64,000 bases of DNA. It comes from Flavobacterium microcysteis (GTDB lineage: Bacteria; Bacteroidota; Bacteroidia; Flavobacteriales; Flavobacteriaceae). Shown one piece after another: positions 9,085 through 17,077 of this stretch. The DNA lies in the NCBI RefSeq assembly GCF_006385255.1, contig NZ_VFJE01000056.1:744001-808000 (forward strand), given 5' to 3'. The notes beneath the pieces are model-generated. The model was given only the letters and a program-made list of their open reading frames with translations. It was not told the origin of the DNA and ran no database searches. The stretch's first letter is position 1, and every line of letters begins with the position of its first letter. A program made the translations under genes and the position numbers.

Positions 9085-9605
9085 TTTATATTTTCAATTT
9101 CCTGTCGTAACGAAACCAGGGCTCCGTGGATTCTTTTTTCTACAGCCTTGACGCTGATGTCAAGCATTGCTGCAATTTCACTGTATTTTTTACCATCAAT
9201 CCGATTCAAAAGAAAAGCCGTTCTTTGGCTTTCGCTCAGGTTTTGGATGGCACGTTCTATTTTTTTTTTGAACTGTTCTTCTTCTAAAATAAATTCAGGA
9301 CTTTCATTGGTATGTTGTGAAGGACTTTCTTTTTTTGCATAATTCAAGACTACTTTTTGATGTGCAATCTGGTTTAGGGTCGCATTGTTGGCAACCGTAT
9401 AAAGAAATGATCTCGCTTTGCCTAAAGGCACGTTGGCGCAATTTTCCCAAAGCTTTACAAATGCTTCCTGGCAGATATCATTTGCCTGTTCTTCATTGCC
9501 AAACTTATACAATAAATAATTCCGTAAGGTTTTTGCGTGAGAACGAAAGAAATCCGAAAAGATAATTTCTTCGCAGATACCCGCAATTTTTTTTATTTCT
9601 TCCAT
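9081..9605 (-). CDS. ECF (FecI-like) RNA polymerase sigma factor
   Basis: 174 residues. Region 2 is seen in LYKFGNEEQANDICQEAFVKLWEN, the core-binding and -10 recognition part. Region 4 is seen in LSESQRTAFLLNRIDGKKY and SEIAAMLDISVKAVEKRIHG, the -35 helix-turn-helix. There is no region 3, as expected for an ECF sigma. It is the first gene of the sigma / FecR / STN-TonB receptor operon. A copy of GTAGGGT-N15-TGTT ends 26 bases before its ATG, suggesting autoregulation or control by a shared regulator. Its neighbours imply that it responds to a ligand recognised by the receptor at the cell surface. Confidence 0.92.
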   Translation of the reverse strand: MEEIKKIAGICEEIIFSDFFRSHAKTLRNYLLYKFGNEEQANDICQEAFVKLWENCANVPLGKARSFLYTVANNATLNQIAHQKVVLNYAKKESPSQHTNESPEFILEEEQFKKKIERAIQNLSESQRTAFLLNRIDGKKYSEIAAMLDISVKAVEKRIHGALVSLRQEIENIK

Positions 9606-9631
9606 ACAGTTAAAGACAGTTCCTAACCTAT

Positions 9632-9657
9632 AACAGTCAAGTTGATAAAAACCCTAC
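9632..9657 (-). promoter_or_regulatory. Bipartite motif GTAGGGT-N15-TGTT upstream of ECF sigma gene
   Basis: Minus-strand GTAGGGT (9657-9651), then 15 bases, then TGTT (9635-9632), 26 bases before the sigma ATG. The distance fits a -35/-10 pair with a short leader. Same spacing as the copies at 9059-9084 and 9725-9750. Confidence 0.6.
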
Positions 9658-9724
9658 TTTTATATTTCTTTATTTTTAAGTTTTTCCAAATATAAGCTTT
9701 AATTAAAAAAAGTAGTTTCGTCAG

Positions 9725-9750
9725 GTAGGGTATTTTGGGAATCGCTTGTT
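9725..9750 (+). promoter_or_regulatory. Bipartite motif GTAGGGT-N15-TGTT upstream of divergent lipoprotein
   Basis: Plus-strand GTAGGGT (9725-9731), 15 bases, TGTT (9747-9750), 29 bases before the ATG at 9780. It is identical in both boxes and in spacing to the two minus-strand copies in the ECF operon. This implies coordinate control of the lipoprotein with the sigma/anti-sigma/receptor genes. Confidence 0.6.
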
Positions 9751-9779
9751 TAATAGCAAAACCAATAAACTTAATAATT

Positions 9780-10994
9780 ATGAATATGAAAAAAGTTTTA
9801 CAATCGATTTTAGTGTTGAGCTGCATTTGTATTGCTGTTTTTGTTGTCTCTTGCCAGGATGAAGAAAACGAGACGCGTCAAAATGAAGAAACGTTAAGTA
9901 AAGCAGCGCCATTGACCGGTCTGATGAAAAGAGTAGCGATGAATGCAACCGCAGATGATAATATAATTGACAGTACAAGTTGCTTTAGCGTGAAATTGCC
10001 AGTCAACCTGATTGTGAACAGCCAGGCTGTAACCATCAATACCGAAAACGATTATCATTTGGTAAGTGATATTTTTGATGTTACAGATGCAGATCGGGAT
10101 TATGTAGATTTTGTGTTTCCAATTACGATTGTTTATCCGGATTATAGTGAAATTGTTGTCCAGAATGAAGCGCAATTTAATGCTTTAAAAGAATCATGTC
10201 AGCAGCCGGATCCGGAACAAAGTAATATAGGCTGTATTTCCATTCATTATCCGATAAGGGTTTTTGGATATAATAGCAATTTCCAATTGGCACATACCTA
10301 CACAATTCATAATGATATGGAGTTTTTTCTTTTGCTGTTTAATTTAAATGCTAATGAATATTATGCTGTCGATTATCCTATTACCATAACAAATGCAGAC
10401 GGTAATCAGGTTATAATCCGCAACAATATAGAAATGACAGGTGCAATCATGGCAGCGATTGAAGATTGTACCGTTGTAGAGCCTGTATGTAATACTTCGC
10501 AAACAAATTTTATACAAGCTTATAATCATTTAAAAGGTTTGAATGGTGTATTGGAAGAATTTACAATGGATACCCATACACATGAGTTTTCTTTCTCAGT
10601 AAGCCGAACAGGAACTATTTGCAGTATCGGATATAAGGCAGAACCACGACCTACGCCAATTGTTTATCTGATACAGCTGGTAGATGAAAATAACAACATC
10701 ATTTACACAGGAAACCATTCGTTTTCTGATCAGACAAGAGAATATATTTCTATTCCTCCAGTTACAATAACTCCAGGACATGTCTACACTTTACGCAGAA
10801 GTATCTCTTCATATCTGGTAGGTAGCGGTATTGGCACCATGTTATTGAAGAGAGGTGGTATCTCAACACCTTTTCTGCCTTATACAAACGGAAATATTAC
10901 ACTATTACATTCGAAGTTTTATGGCGGAGGCGGTATGGATGGCCCTGTTTATGATATGCTTCCACAGATTGATTTTGTTTTTAGACCTAATTAG
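9780..10994 (+). CDS. Lipoprotein with two tandem copies of an uncharacterised module
   Basis: About 404 residues. The start is placed at the ATG giving MNMKKVLQSILVLSCICIA; a second ATG two codons later is equally good. The extended frame would start inside the promoter motif. The lipobox is VFVVSC, followed by QDEEN, an acidic export-type signal. Two related modules follow. Each starts with C-[FI]-S-[VI], contains [FY]PITI followed by a [IV]I/VV strand, and ends in [ED]xC (nucleotides about 9981-10199 and 10233-10469). The C-terminal 170 residues are beta-rich and end in PQIDFVFRPN. No enzyme signature and no SusD features are visible. It is divergent from the ECF sigma operon and shares its motif, so it may be a surface partner of the receptor or the main output of the sigma factor. 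Confidence 0.75.
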   Translation: MNMKKVLQSILVLSCICIAVFVVSCQDEENETRQNEETLSKAAPLTGLMKRVAMNATADDNIIDSTSCFSVKLPVNLIVNSQAVTINTENDYHLVSDIFDVTDADRDYVDFVFPITIVYPDYSEIVVQNEAQFNALKESCQQPDPEQSNIGCISIHYPIRVFGYNSNFQLAHTYTIHNDMEFFLLLFNLNANEYYAVDYPITITNADGNQVIIRNNIEMTGAIMAAIEDCTVVEPVCNTSQTNFIQAYNHLKGLNGVLEEFTMDTHTHEFSFSVSRTGTICSIGYKAEPRPTPIVYLIQLVDENNNIIYTGNHSFSDQTREYISIPPVTITPGHVYTLRRSISSYLVGSGIGTMLLKRGGISTPFLPYTNGNITLLHSKFYGGGGMDGPVYDMLPQIDFVFRPN

Positions 10995-11052
10995 TCTTCA
11001 ATGAAAGTAGTTTTTTATAATAAATAGTTAGTTTAAATTTAGTTAAGATGAG

Positions 11053-11080
11053 AAACCAGGCAGCGATGTCTGGTTTTTTT
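11053..11080 (+). terminator. Rho-independent terminator after lipoprotein gene
   Basis: AAACCAGGCA and TGTCTGGTTT form a stem (one G-U) around a GCGA loop, followed by a run of seven or more T. Confidence 0.85.
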
Positions 11081-11104
11081 ATTTAGTATTGCTTCACTGT
11101 CTCT

Positions 11105-11134
11105 TTGATACTTACCGTCTTTCTCTTATCTTTG
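11105..11134 (+). promoter_or_regulatory. Housekeeping promoter of ffh (TTG-N19-TAnnTTTG)
   Basis: TTG at 11105-11107, 19-base spacer, TATCTTTG at 11127-11134. This is an exact match to the Bacteroidota housekeeping promoter. It predicts transcription from about 11140 and a leader of roughly 18 bases to the ffh ATG. Confidence 0.8.
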
Positions 11135-11157
11135 CAGCTTCAATAAAGAAAATCATT

Positions 11158-12495
11158 ATGTTTGATAATTTAAGCGATAAGTTAGACAAAGCGTTCCATA
11201 TACTAAAAGGACACGGAAAAATCACGGAAGTTAACGTGGCAGACACTCTTAAAGAAGTGCGCCGTGCTTTGCTTGATGCCGATGTCAACTTTAAGATTGC
11301 CAAAGAATTTACGACTAAAGTAAAAGAAAAAGCAATCGGGCAAGACGTTTTGACGACATTACAGCCAGGACAACTTTTGGTAAAACTGGTTAAGGATGAA
11401 TTGACCGAGTTAATGGGAGGCGATGCTGCGGGAGTCAATCTTTCCGGTAATCCAACTGTGATTTTAATGTCAGGACTTCAAGGTTCCGGAAAAACGACTT
11501 TCTCTGGAAAATTGGCCAATTATCTTAAGACAAAGAAAAATAAAAAACCTTTATTGGTTGCCTGCGATATTTACCGTCCGGCGGCTATCAATCAGTTGCA
11601 CGTAGTAGGTGAGCAGATTGGTGTAGAAGTATATTCTGAGCCGGAAAATAAAAATCCTGTTGAAATAGCACAAAATGCTATCAAACATGCCAAATCAAAT
11701 GGTTTTAATGTAGTTATTGTCGATACGGCAGGTCGTTTGGCGGTTGATGAAGAAATGATGACCGAGATTGCAAATGTCCATAAGGCAATCCAACCACAAG
11801 AAACTTTGTTTGTTGTGGACTCGATGACTGGACAAGATGCAGTGAATACAGCAAAAGCGTTTAACGACAGATTGAACTTTGACGGAGTTATCCTAACGAA
11901 GCTTGATGGTGATACGCGTGGTGGAGCTGCAATTTCTATCAAATCTGTAGTCAACAAACCAATCAAGTTTATTGGTACGGGTGAAAAGATGGATGCAATT
12001 GATGTATTCTACCCAAACCGTATGGCTGAGAGAATCTTGGGCATGGGAGACGTTGTGTCTTTGGTAGAAAGAGCTCAGGAGCAATTTGATGAAGAAGAAG
12101 CAAGAAAACTGCAAAAGAAAATCGCTAAAAACGAATTCGGTTTTGACGATTTCTTGACCCAAATCCAACAGGTGAAAAAAATGGGTAACATGAAAGATCT
12201 TGTCGGAATGATTCCAGGTGCAGGAAAGGCACTAAAGGATGTAGAAATTGAAGACGATGCTTTCAAACATATCGAAGCCATCATCCATTCTATGACTCCG
12301 GCTGAAAGAAGCAGGCCGGCAATTATCGACCTGAAAAGGAAGAACCGTATTGCTAAAGGGTCAGGAACAGACATACAGCAAGTCAACCAGCTGATGAAAC
12401 AGTTTGACCAGATGAGCAAAATGATGAAAATGATGCAAGGCGGTGGCGGCAAGAACCTCATGAGAATGATGGGGGGAATGAAAGGAATGAGATAA
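11158..12495 (+). CDS. ffh: Signal recognition particle GTPase Ffh
   Basis: 445-residue cytoplasmic GTPase that binds SRP RNA and hydrophobic signal sequences and delivers nascent membrane proteins to FtsY. The start is the ATG of MFDNLSDKLDKAFHILKGHG; the upstream extension overlaps the promoter. The N domain covers about 1-95. The G domain has P-loop GLQGSGKTT (about 106-114), DTAGR and TKLDGDTRGGAA. The C-terminal M domain is methionine rich (MSKMMKMMQGGGGKNLMRMM). Length and order of domains are normal. It has its own consensus promoter and a strong hairpin behind it, so it is monocistronic. Confidence 0.98.
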   Translation: MFDNLSDKLDKAFHILKGHGKITEVNVADTLKEVRRALLDADVNFKIAKEFTTKVKEKAIGQDVLTTLQPGQLLVKLVKDELTELMGGDAAGVNLSGNPTVILMSGLQGSGKTTFSGKLANYLKTKKNKKPLLVACDIYRPAAINQLHVVGEQIGVEVYSEPENKNPVEIAQNAIKHAKSNGFNVVIVDTAGRLAVDEEMMTEIANVHKAIQPQETLFVVDSMTGQDAVNTAKAFNDRLNFDGVILTKLDGDTRGGAAISIKSVVNKPIKFIGTGEKMDAIDVFYPNRMAERILGMGDVVSLVERAQEQFDEEEARKLQKKIAKNEFGFDDFLTQIQQVKKMGNMKDLVGMIPGAGKALKDVEIEDDAFKHIEAIIHSMTPAERSRPAIIDLKRKNRIAKGSGTDIQQVNQLMKQFDQMSKMMKMMQGGGGKNLMRMMGGMKGMR

Positions 12496-12506
12496 CTAAA
12501 TATACC

Positions 12507-12553
12507 TTAGGGCTTAAAGTTTCGGGCTGAAATTTTAAGCCCTAAAAATTTTT
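12507..12553 (+). terminator. Probable terminator after ffh
   Basis: A perfect 12-base stem TTAGGGCTTAAA / TTTAAGCCCTAA with a 15-base loop. The T-run (12549-12553) begins three bases past the stem, so termination may be partial. Confidence 0.65.
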
Positions 12554-12580
12554 ATAAACAACAACTAACTACAAAAAAGA

Positions 12581-13462
12581 ATGCAACTACTAGACGGAAA
12601 AAAAGTTTCGGATGACATCAAAAATGAGATTACTGCTGAAGTACAGAAAATGAAAGAAAAGGGCGAAAAAGTGCCTCATCTTGCTGCTGTAATTGTAGGT
12701 AATGACGGTGCCAGCCTTACTTATGTGGGAAGTAAAGTAAAAGCTTGTGAAAGAGTTGGCTTTGAATCGACATTGGTAAAAATGCCAAGTACTACTTCTG
12801 AAACAGAATTGCTTAAAAAAATCCAGCAATTGAATGAAGACGACACGATTGACGGATTCATCGTGCAGCTGCCTTTGCCTGACCAAATCGATACTCAAAA
12901 AGTATTGATGGCAATTGACCCGAGAAAAGATGTTGACGGATTCCATCCTGAAAATTTCGGAAAAATGGCTTTGGATATGAGTACTTTTATTCCGGCTACT
13001 CCTTTCGGGATTTTGGAATTATTGGAAAGATATGGCGTTGAAACTAAAGGAAAACATACGGTAGTTATTGGAAGAAGCCACATTGTAGGCAGACCGATGA
13101 GTATCTTGATGGGACGTAAAGGTTTTCCCGGAAATTCTACGGTTACATTAACGCATAGCTACACTAAAAATATTGCCCAAATCACAACTCAGGCCGATAT
13201 TATCATTACGGCTTTGGGAGTTCCAAATTACCTAAAGGCTGAAATGGTTAAGGATGATGCTGTTGTAATAGACGTTGGAATTACCCGTGTTAACGATGAT
13301 AGTGAAAAAGGATACCGAATTACAGGTGATGTTGATTTTGAATTTGTAAGCAAAAAAGCATCATTTATTACTCCTGTTCCGGGTGGTGTTGGTCCAATGA
13401 CTATTGCCATGTTGCTTAAAAACACACTTCTGGCAAGAGAGCAGAAACTTTTAAAGAACTAA
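12581..13462 (+). CDS. folD: Bifunctional methylenetetrahydrofolate dehydrogenase / methenyltetrahydrofolate cyclohydrolase
   Basis: 293 residues, the normal length of FolD, which interconverts 5,10-methylene-, 5,10-methenyl- and 10-formyl-tetrahydrofolate in the cytoplasm using NADP. Visible signatures are TYVGSKVKACERVG with the catalytic lysine, the folate-site stretch DGFIVQLPLP, DVDGFHPENFGKM, the Rossmann loop VVIGRSHIVGRPMS, and the C-terminal PVPGGVGPMTIAMLLKNT. The ATG follows an A-rich leader. A strong terminator follows. No other folate gene is adjacent. Confidence 0.98.
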   Translation: MQLLDGKKVSDDIKNEITAEVQKMKEKGEKVPHLAAVIVGNDGASLTYVGSKVKACERVGFESTLVKMPSTTSETELLKKIQQLNEDDTIDGFIVQLPLPDQIDTQKVLMAIDPRKDVDGFHPENFGKMALDMSTFIPATPFGILELLERYGVETKGKHTVVIGRSHIVGRPMSILMGRKGFPGNSTVTLTHSYTKNIAQITTQADIIITALGVPNYLKAEMVKDDAVVIDVGITRVNDDSEKGYRITGDVDFEFVSKKASFITPVPGGVGPMTIAMLLKNTLLAREQKLLKN

Positions 13463-13471
13463 ATAAAAAGA

Positions 13472-13505
13472 ACAAACCCAAGACGAAAGCCTTGGGTTTT
13501 GTTTT
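13472..13505. terminator. Bidirectional terminator between folD and rluF
   Basis: ACAAACCCAAG pairs with CTTGGGTTTTGT around ACGAAAGC, followed by a T-rich tract. It lies at the convergent ends of folD and the pseudouridine synthase gene. Confidence 0.8.
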
Positions 13506-14331
13506 ATTTGTCTTTTCTGAAATTTCTATTGTCCTTATTTCTTGGTGGAAGTTTTCTAATAACTCTTTGCTGTTGCGGCTGTCTCGGCTCCGGTTTTGGA
13601 AGACTTGCTTCTTCAGTTTTGCTCGAAGGCTCAATCAGCTGATTCATGTCTTTTATTTCCTGGTCTGTCAGATCTCTGTATCGGCCAACCGGAATGTCCA
13701 GCGAAATATTAATGATACGGATACGCTTCAAGGCAGTAACTTCATAACCTAGATATTCACACATTCTACGAATCTGGCGGTTCAATCCTTGAGTAAGGAT
13801 AATCTTGAAAATATATTTGCTGACTTGTTCTACTTTGCATTTTCGGGTTACAGTATCTAAAATAGGCACGCCATTGCCCATTCTTTCGATAAATCGGTCT
13901 GTGATAGGTCTGTTGACCGTTACTATATATTCCTTTTCGTGATTGTTGCGTGCTCTTAAGATTTTATTGACGATGTCGCCGTCATTGGTCATAAAAATCA
14001 AGCCTTCGCTGGCTTTGTCCAAACGACCAATAGGAAAGATCCGTGTTGGATAATTGATATAGTCGACTATGTTATTTCTGACCTCCTGATTGGTAGTACA
14101 TTCAATGCCTACAGGCTTGTTGAAAGCAAGGTAAATTGGCTTCTCTCTTTTTTCGACAATCAGCTTACCGTCAATGCGTATTTCATCAGTTGCGGAAACT
14201 TTTGTTCCCATTTCGGCTACAGAACCATTAATAGTGACACGCCCTTCTTCGATAAGCTTATCCGCTTCACGGCGAGAGCAATAGCCGGTTTCACCGATAA
14301 ATTTATTGAGTCGCTTGATATTTTCTTCCAT
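13504..14331 (-). CDS. rluF: 23S rRNA pseudouridine synthase of the RluF/RluB group
   Basis: 275 residues. An N-terminal S4 RNA-binding domain (about 6-50, [20 protein letters not shown]) is followed by the catalytic domain with [13 protein letters not shown], which holds the catalytic Asp, and the late motif [17 protein letters not shown]. The [20 protein letters not shown] stretch is closest to RluF, which modifies a uridine in the 23S peptidyl-transferase region. The C-terminal tail is basic and low complexity ([19 protein letters not shown]), as often seen in Bacteroidota members. A TAnnTTTG element ends only 4 bases before the ATG, so the mRNA may be leaderless. Confidence 0.88.
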   Translation of the reverse strand: MEENIKRLNKFIGETGYCSRREADKLIEEGRVTINGSVAEMGTKVSATDEIRIDGKLIVEKREKPIYLAFNKPVGIECTTNQEVRNNIVDYINYPTRIFPIGRLDKASEGLIFMTNDGDIVNKILRARNNHEKEYIVTVNRPITDRFIERMGNGVPILDTVTRKCKVEQVSKYIFKIILTQGLNRQIRRMCEYLGYEVTALKRIRIINISLDIPVGRYRDLTDQEIKDMNQLIEPSSKTEEASLPKPEPRQPQQQRVIRKLPPRNKDNRNFRKDK

Positions 14332-14335
14332 AATG

Positions 14336-14343
14336 CAAAGGTA
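14336..14343 (-). promoter_or_regulatory. TAnnTTTG element of rluF
   Basis: TACCTTTG on the minus strand, ending four bases upstream of the rluF ATG. No good TTG lies at the usual distance upstream. Confidence 0.55.
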
Positions 14344-14478
14344 GGGTTAATTTGCTTTTTAGGAAAACATCAGGAATATTTCTATAAGTCGCTTTGAAAC
14401 AGCTGAATATTGCAGTATGGATATGTGAAAAATAACTATCTTGCATTATATTTCAGGTATAACTAAAGCCCATATATT

Positions 14479-16149
14479 TTGAAAAAAATTACTCTTATTA
14501 TAAGCTTTGCCTTGTTTTCGCTATCGGCTTCCTTTGCACAAGGCAGTAAAGGCAGTTTTGTTTTAGAAAAAGGCAGTACTGCACATGAGTTGTATGTGTC
14601 GTTTGAACCGTCGTTGCATTTTGAAGGAGAGGCTTATGAAGCTACAGTTCTTCAGATGATTCCAGATTTTAAGGCGCTTCAGGCAGAATACAATATTACT
14701 TTGGAAAAAGGAATACTCATTTCAGAACAGAAACTTCAGGAAATGGAGCAGAAAGCCATTGAACTTACTGGAAAAGGAAATTCTGTTGCAAAATTGCGTA
14801 ATATACTGAAAGTAAAAATCGATAATCCTACCAATGAGAGGTTATTGGAATTGGCTAAAAAACTGGAAAGCTTTCAGGAAGTGGAATATTGTTCGTTTAG
14901 TTCTTTAGAACCTATACAGCCACCTTTTGACATTCCTCCAACAACACCAAATTTTGAAACGAACCAAGGTTATCTACGATCTAATCCTGGCGTAAATATG
15001 ACATATGCGTGGGGATTAAACCTTACAGGGACCGGAATACGTGTTCGTGATGTTGAATACGGCTTTAATGCCAGCCATGAAGATTTAAACGAAAGGAATG
15101 TTTTGTTAGTACCAGGAATGGAGGTTTCTCCTAGTGCTAGTGTAAGTTATACAGAACACGGTACAGCAGTATTCGGAATAGTATACGGCGATAAAGGTGC
15201 ATACGGTATTTCAGGGATGGCATATGGAGCGTCAGAAATGATGTTGGCTCCAGAATGGGAAGTGTCCGGATATAATCGTGTTAACGCAGTTACGCAAGCC
15301 ATAGCCAATTCTACAGCGGGTGATGTTTTGATTTATGAAATGCAAACAACAGGTGCGCAAGGAGCATATGGGCCGGCTGAATATTCGGCTACAATTTGGA
15401 ATTTGACCAAAGCAGCTACAGATGCGGGTATGATAATCGTAGCGGCTGCTGGCAACGGAAGTGAAGATTTGGATTCTGATGCCTATCTAAGTTATAGAAA
15501 TAGAGGTAATAGCGGAGCAATTATTGTGGGAGCCGGAGATAATACGGTAGATCATAACAGGCTTGAGTTTAGTACTTTTGGAAATAGGGTAGATGTCCAG
15601 GCATGGGGAATGGGTGTTTTTGCTACTGGCTACGGAGATGCACGACAAATAGGTGGAGATTTTAATCAATACTACACTAATTTTTCAGGAACAAGCTCGG
15701 CAACACCAATCGTAGCTTCTTGTGTTATTGTGTTGCAATCCTATTATCATAGCCTTACCGGAAACTATATGACATCAGTACAAATGAGAAACCTTCTCAA
15801 ACAAACCGGTTTGCCTCAAGGAACAGGTGATCTTGGAAATATTGGGCAGTTTCCGAATATGGAGGCAGCAATTCTTCAAATTCAACAAGAGTTTTTGAGT
15901 GTGGAAAAAGTTAGTGGATTAGAATTCATAGCTTATCCTAACCCGGCTCAGGACAAACTGACTATAAAAACCAAAGATTTATCTGCTGAAGCAAAAGTTG
16001 AAATCAGCAATTCTTTAGGACAGTTCATTTATAAAGGTTCAATAGCTGAAGAAAATACAATTGATCTGAGCTCTTTTTCTCAGGGATTGTATTTTGTAAA
16101 AGTCATGGATGGAAATAAAACACAGACTAAAAAAATAGTCAAGAAATAA
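14479..16149 (+). CDS. Secreted subtilisin-like (S8) serine protease with T9SS sorting domain
   Basis: 556 residues, TTG start giving the signal peptide MKKITLIISFALFSLSASFA/Q; no ATG fits the signal peptide. A pro-region covers about 22-160. In the S8 domain, Asp191 lies in RVRDVEYGF, His227 in TEHGTAVFG, the oxyanion Asn326 in AAAGNG and Ser406 in SGTSSATP, so the triad is intact although the usual D-[ST]-G after Asp is DVE. The last 70 residues are a type A T9SS C-terminal domain (AYPNPAQDKLTIKT, DLSSFSQGLYFVKV, KKIVKK) that sends it through the outer membrane and is normally cleaved. It has no operon partners and is closed by a bidirectional terminator. Confidence 0.9.
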   Translation: MKKITLIISFALFSLSASFAQGSKGSFVLEKGSTAHELYVSFEPSLHFEGEAYEATVLQMIPDFKALQAEYNITLEKGILISEQKLQEMEQKAIELTGKGNSVAKLRNILKVKIDNPTNERLLELAKKLESFQEVEYCSFSSLEPIQPPFDIPPTTPNFETNQGYLRSNPGVNMTYAWGLNLTGTGIRVRDVEYGFNASHEDLNERNVLLVPGMEVSPSASVSYTEHGTAVFGIVYGDKGAYGISGMAYGASEMMLAPEWEVSGYNRVNAVTQAIANSTAGDVLIYEMQTTGAQGAYGPAEYSATIWNLTKAATDAGMIIVAAAGNGSEDLDSDAYLSYRNRGNSGAIIVGAGDNTVDHNRLEFSTFGNRVDVQAWGMGVFATGYGDARQIGGDFNQYYTNFSGTSSATPIVASCVIVLQSYYHSLTGNYMTSVQMRNLLKQTGLPQGTGDLGNIGQFPNMEAAILQIQQEFLSVEKVSGLEFIAYPNPAQDKLTIKTKDLSAEAKVEISNSLGQFIYKGSIAEENTIDLSSFSQGLYFVKVMDGNKTQTKKIVKK

Positions 16150-16152
16150 AAG

Positions 16153-16180
16153 AAAAGAGCATCGTTACGATGCTCTTTTT
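16153..16180. terminator. Bidirectional terminator shared by protease and hydrolase genes
   Basis: A perfect 12-base stem AAAAGAGCATCG / CGATGCTCTTTT with loop TTA. On the minus strand the loop is the TAA stop of the hydrolase gene, and the distal stem encodes its last codons. Confidence 0.9.
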
Positions 16181-17040
16181 TTATCCTTATAATTGTCCTT
16201 TTCGAATAAAAAGGAACAGATTTTTTGATACAATATATCGTCATGCATACTATGTCCCAAACCTTTGGTTTCTATGAAAACGGCTTCTTTCCAGGAACTT
16301 ACTATTTTTTTAGCTTCTTCAAATGAAACCACATCATCATCGATGTCGTGTGCAATCAGACCCTTTATTTTAATTTTTGAGCCAAATATTTTTCCAGAAA
16401 ATTCTTCGAGCCTGATTTTAAAATGCTCCAAAAAATGATTTTCAATCATGTTGATGGCCTTTAGGTTCAGACTTAATAATTTGGCATAATTTAATACCAA
16501 AGTTTGTAGGTCAGATGGCGCGCCCAAAAGCACTAATTTTTCAATAGCTGTATTCTGATAAAGGTGTTGGTAATATAAAGATGTGACGCCTCCCATAGAG
16601 TGTCCGACTAAAAACTGAGGGTTGTATTTTTCGACAACGGCATTTACAAACTCGGCATATCTCGGAACATTAAATTCTCTTCCTGATGACAGCCCATGAG
16701 CCGGACCATCTAAAGCAATAATGGTGCAGCCGCTTTCTTTTAGGTAAGGAAGGAAATTTTCCCAACGCGAAGCATTGCTTTCCCAGCCATGCACAAGCAA
16801 TACATAAGTGTCATTGCCTTCCCAGATGTAAACAGGGAATTGGTGTTCGTGGAGACTCACGATTTCTGTTTTGGCATTTTTCAGCACATCAGGCATCTGG
16901 TCAGAGAAAAGCTTTCCGGTTCTTGGTTCGCTAAAAAATTTATAAGCAAGTTGTGACGCCTTTTTAGGCGATACATAACTTAGCAGATTGATATACAATC
17001 CTACAGATTTAGCGAGAAGGAAATTGCGTATCTTTTTCAT
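16165..17040 (-). CDS. Alpha/beta-fold hydrolase
   Basis: 291 residues, likely cytoplasmic or membrane associated. Visible features of the fold are the oxyanion-side LLVHGWESNASRW, the strand LDGPAHGLSSG, the nucleophile elbow LVGHSMGGV (Ser), an acidic residue in HDIDDDVVSFEEA, and the late histidine in KGLGHSMHDD. The triad is therefore complete. The N-terminus (FLLAKSVGLYINLLSYVSPKK) is hydrophobic and could bind the membrane. The substrate cannot be predicted. The gene begins directly behind the T-run of the terminator of the coiled-coil gene, leaving no room for its own ordinary promoter. Confidence 0.8.
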   Translation of the reverse strand: MKKIRNFLLAKSVGLYINLLSYVSPKKASQLAYKFFSEPRTGKLFSDQMPDVLKNAKTEIVSLHEHQFPVYIWEGNDTYVLLVHGWESNASRWENFLPYLKESGCTIIALDGPAHGLSSGREFNVPRYAEFVNAVVEKYNPQFLVGHSMGGVTSLYYQHLYQNTAIEKLVLLGAPSDLQTLVLNYAKLLSLNLKAINMIENHFLEHFKIRLEEFSGKIFGSKIKIKGLIAHDIDDDVVSFEEAKKIVSSWKEAVFIETKGLGHSMHDDILYQKICSFLFEKDNYKDKKRAS

Positions 17041-17069
17041 AAAAAAAAGTCCCGATGTTTATCGGGACT
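17041..17069 (-). terminator. Terminator after the coiled-coil gene
   Basis: AGTCCCGAT and ATCGGGACT form a perfect 9-base stem with a 4-base loop. On the minus strand it is followed by eight T, which run straight into the ATG of the hydrolase gene. Confidence 0.85.
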
Positions 17070-17077
17070 AAATATAT

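Noticed and set aside
9735..9779. Upstream extension of the divergent lipoprotein gene
   Set aside because: It begins inside the GTAGGGT-N15-TGTT motif with a TTG and would bury the signal peptide.
14341..14347. A fourth GTAGGGT box near rluF
   Set aside because: No TGTT follows at 15 bases, and the box overlaps a normal TAnnTTTG element on the other strand.
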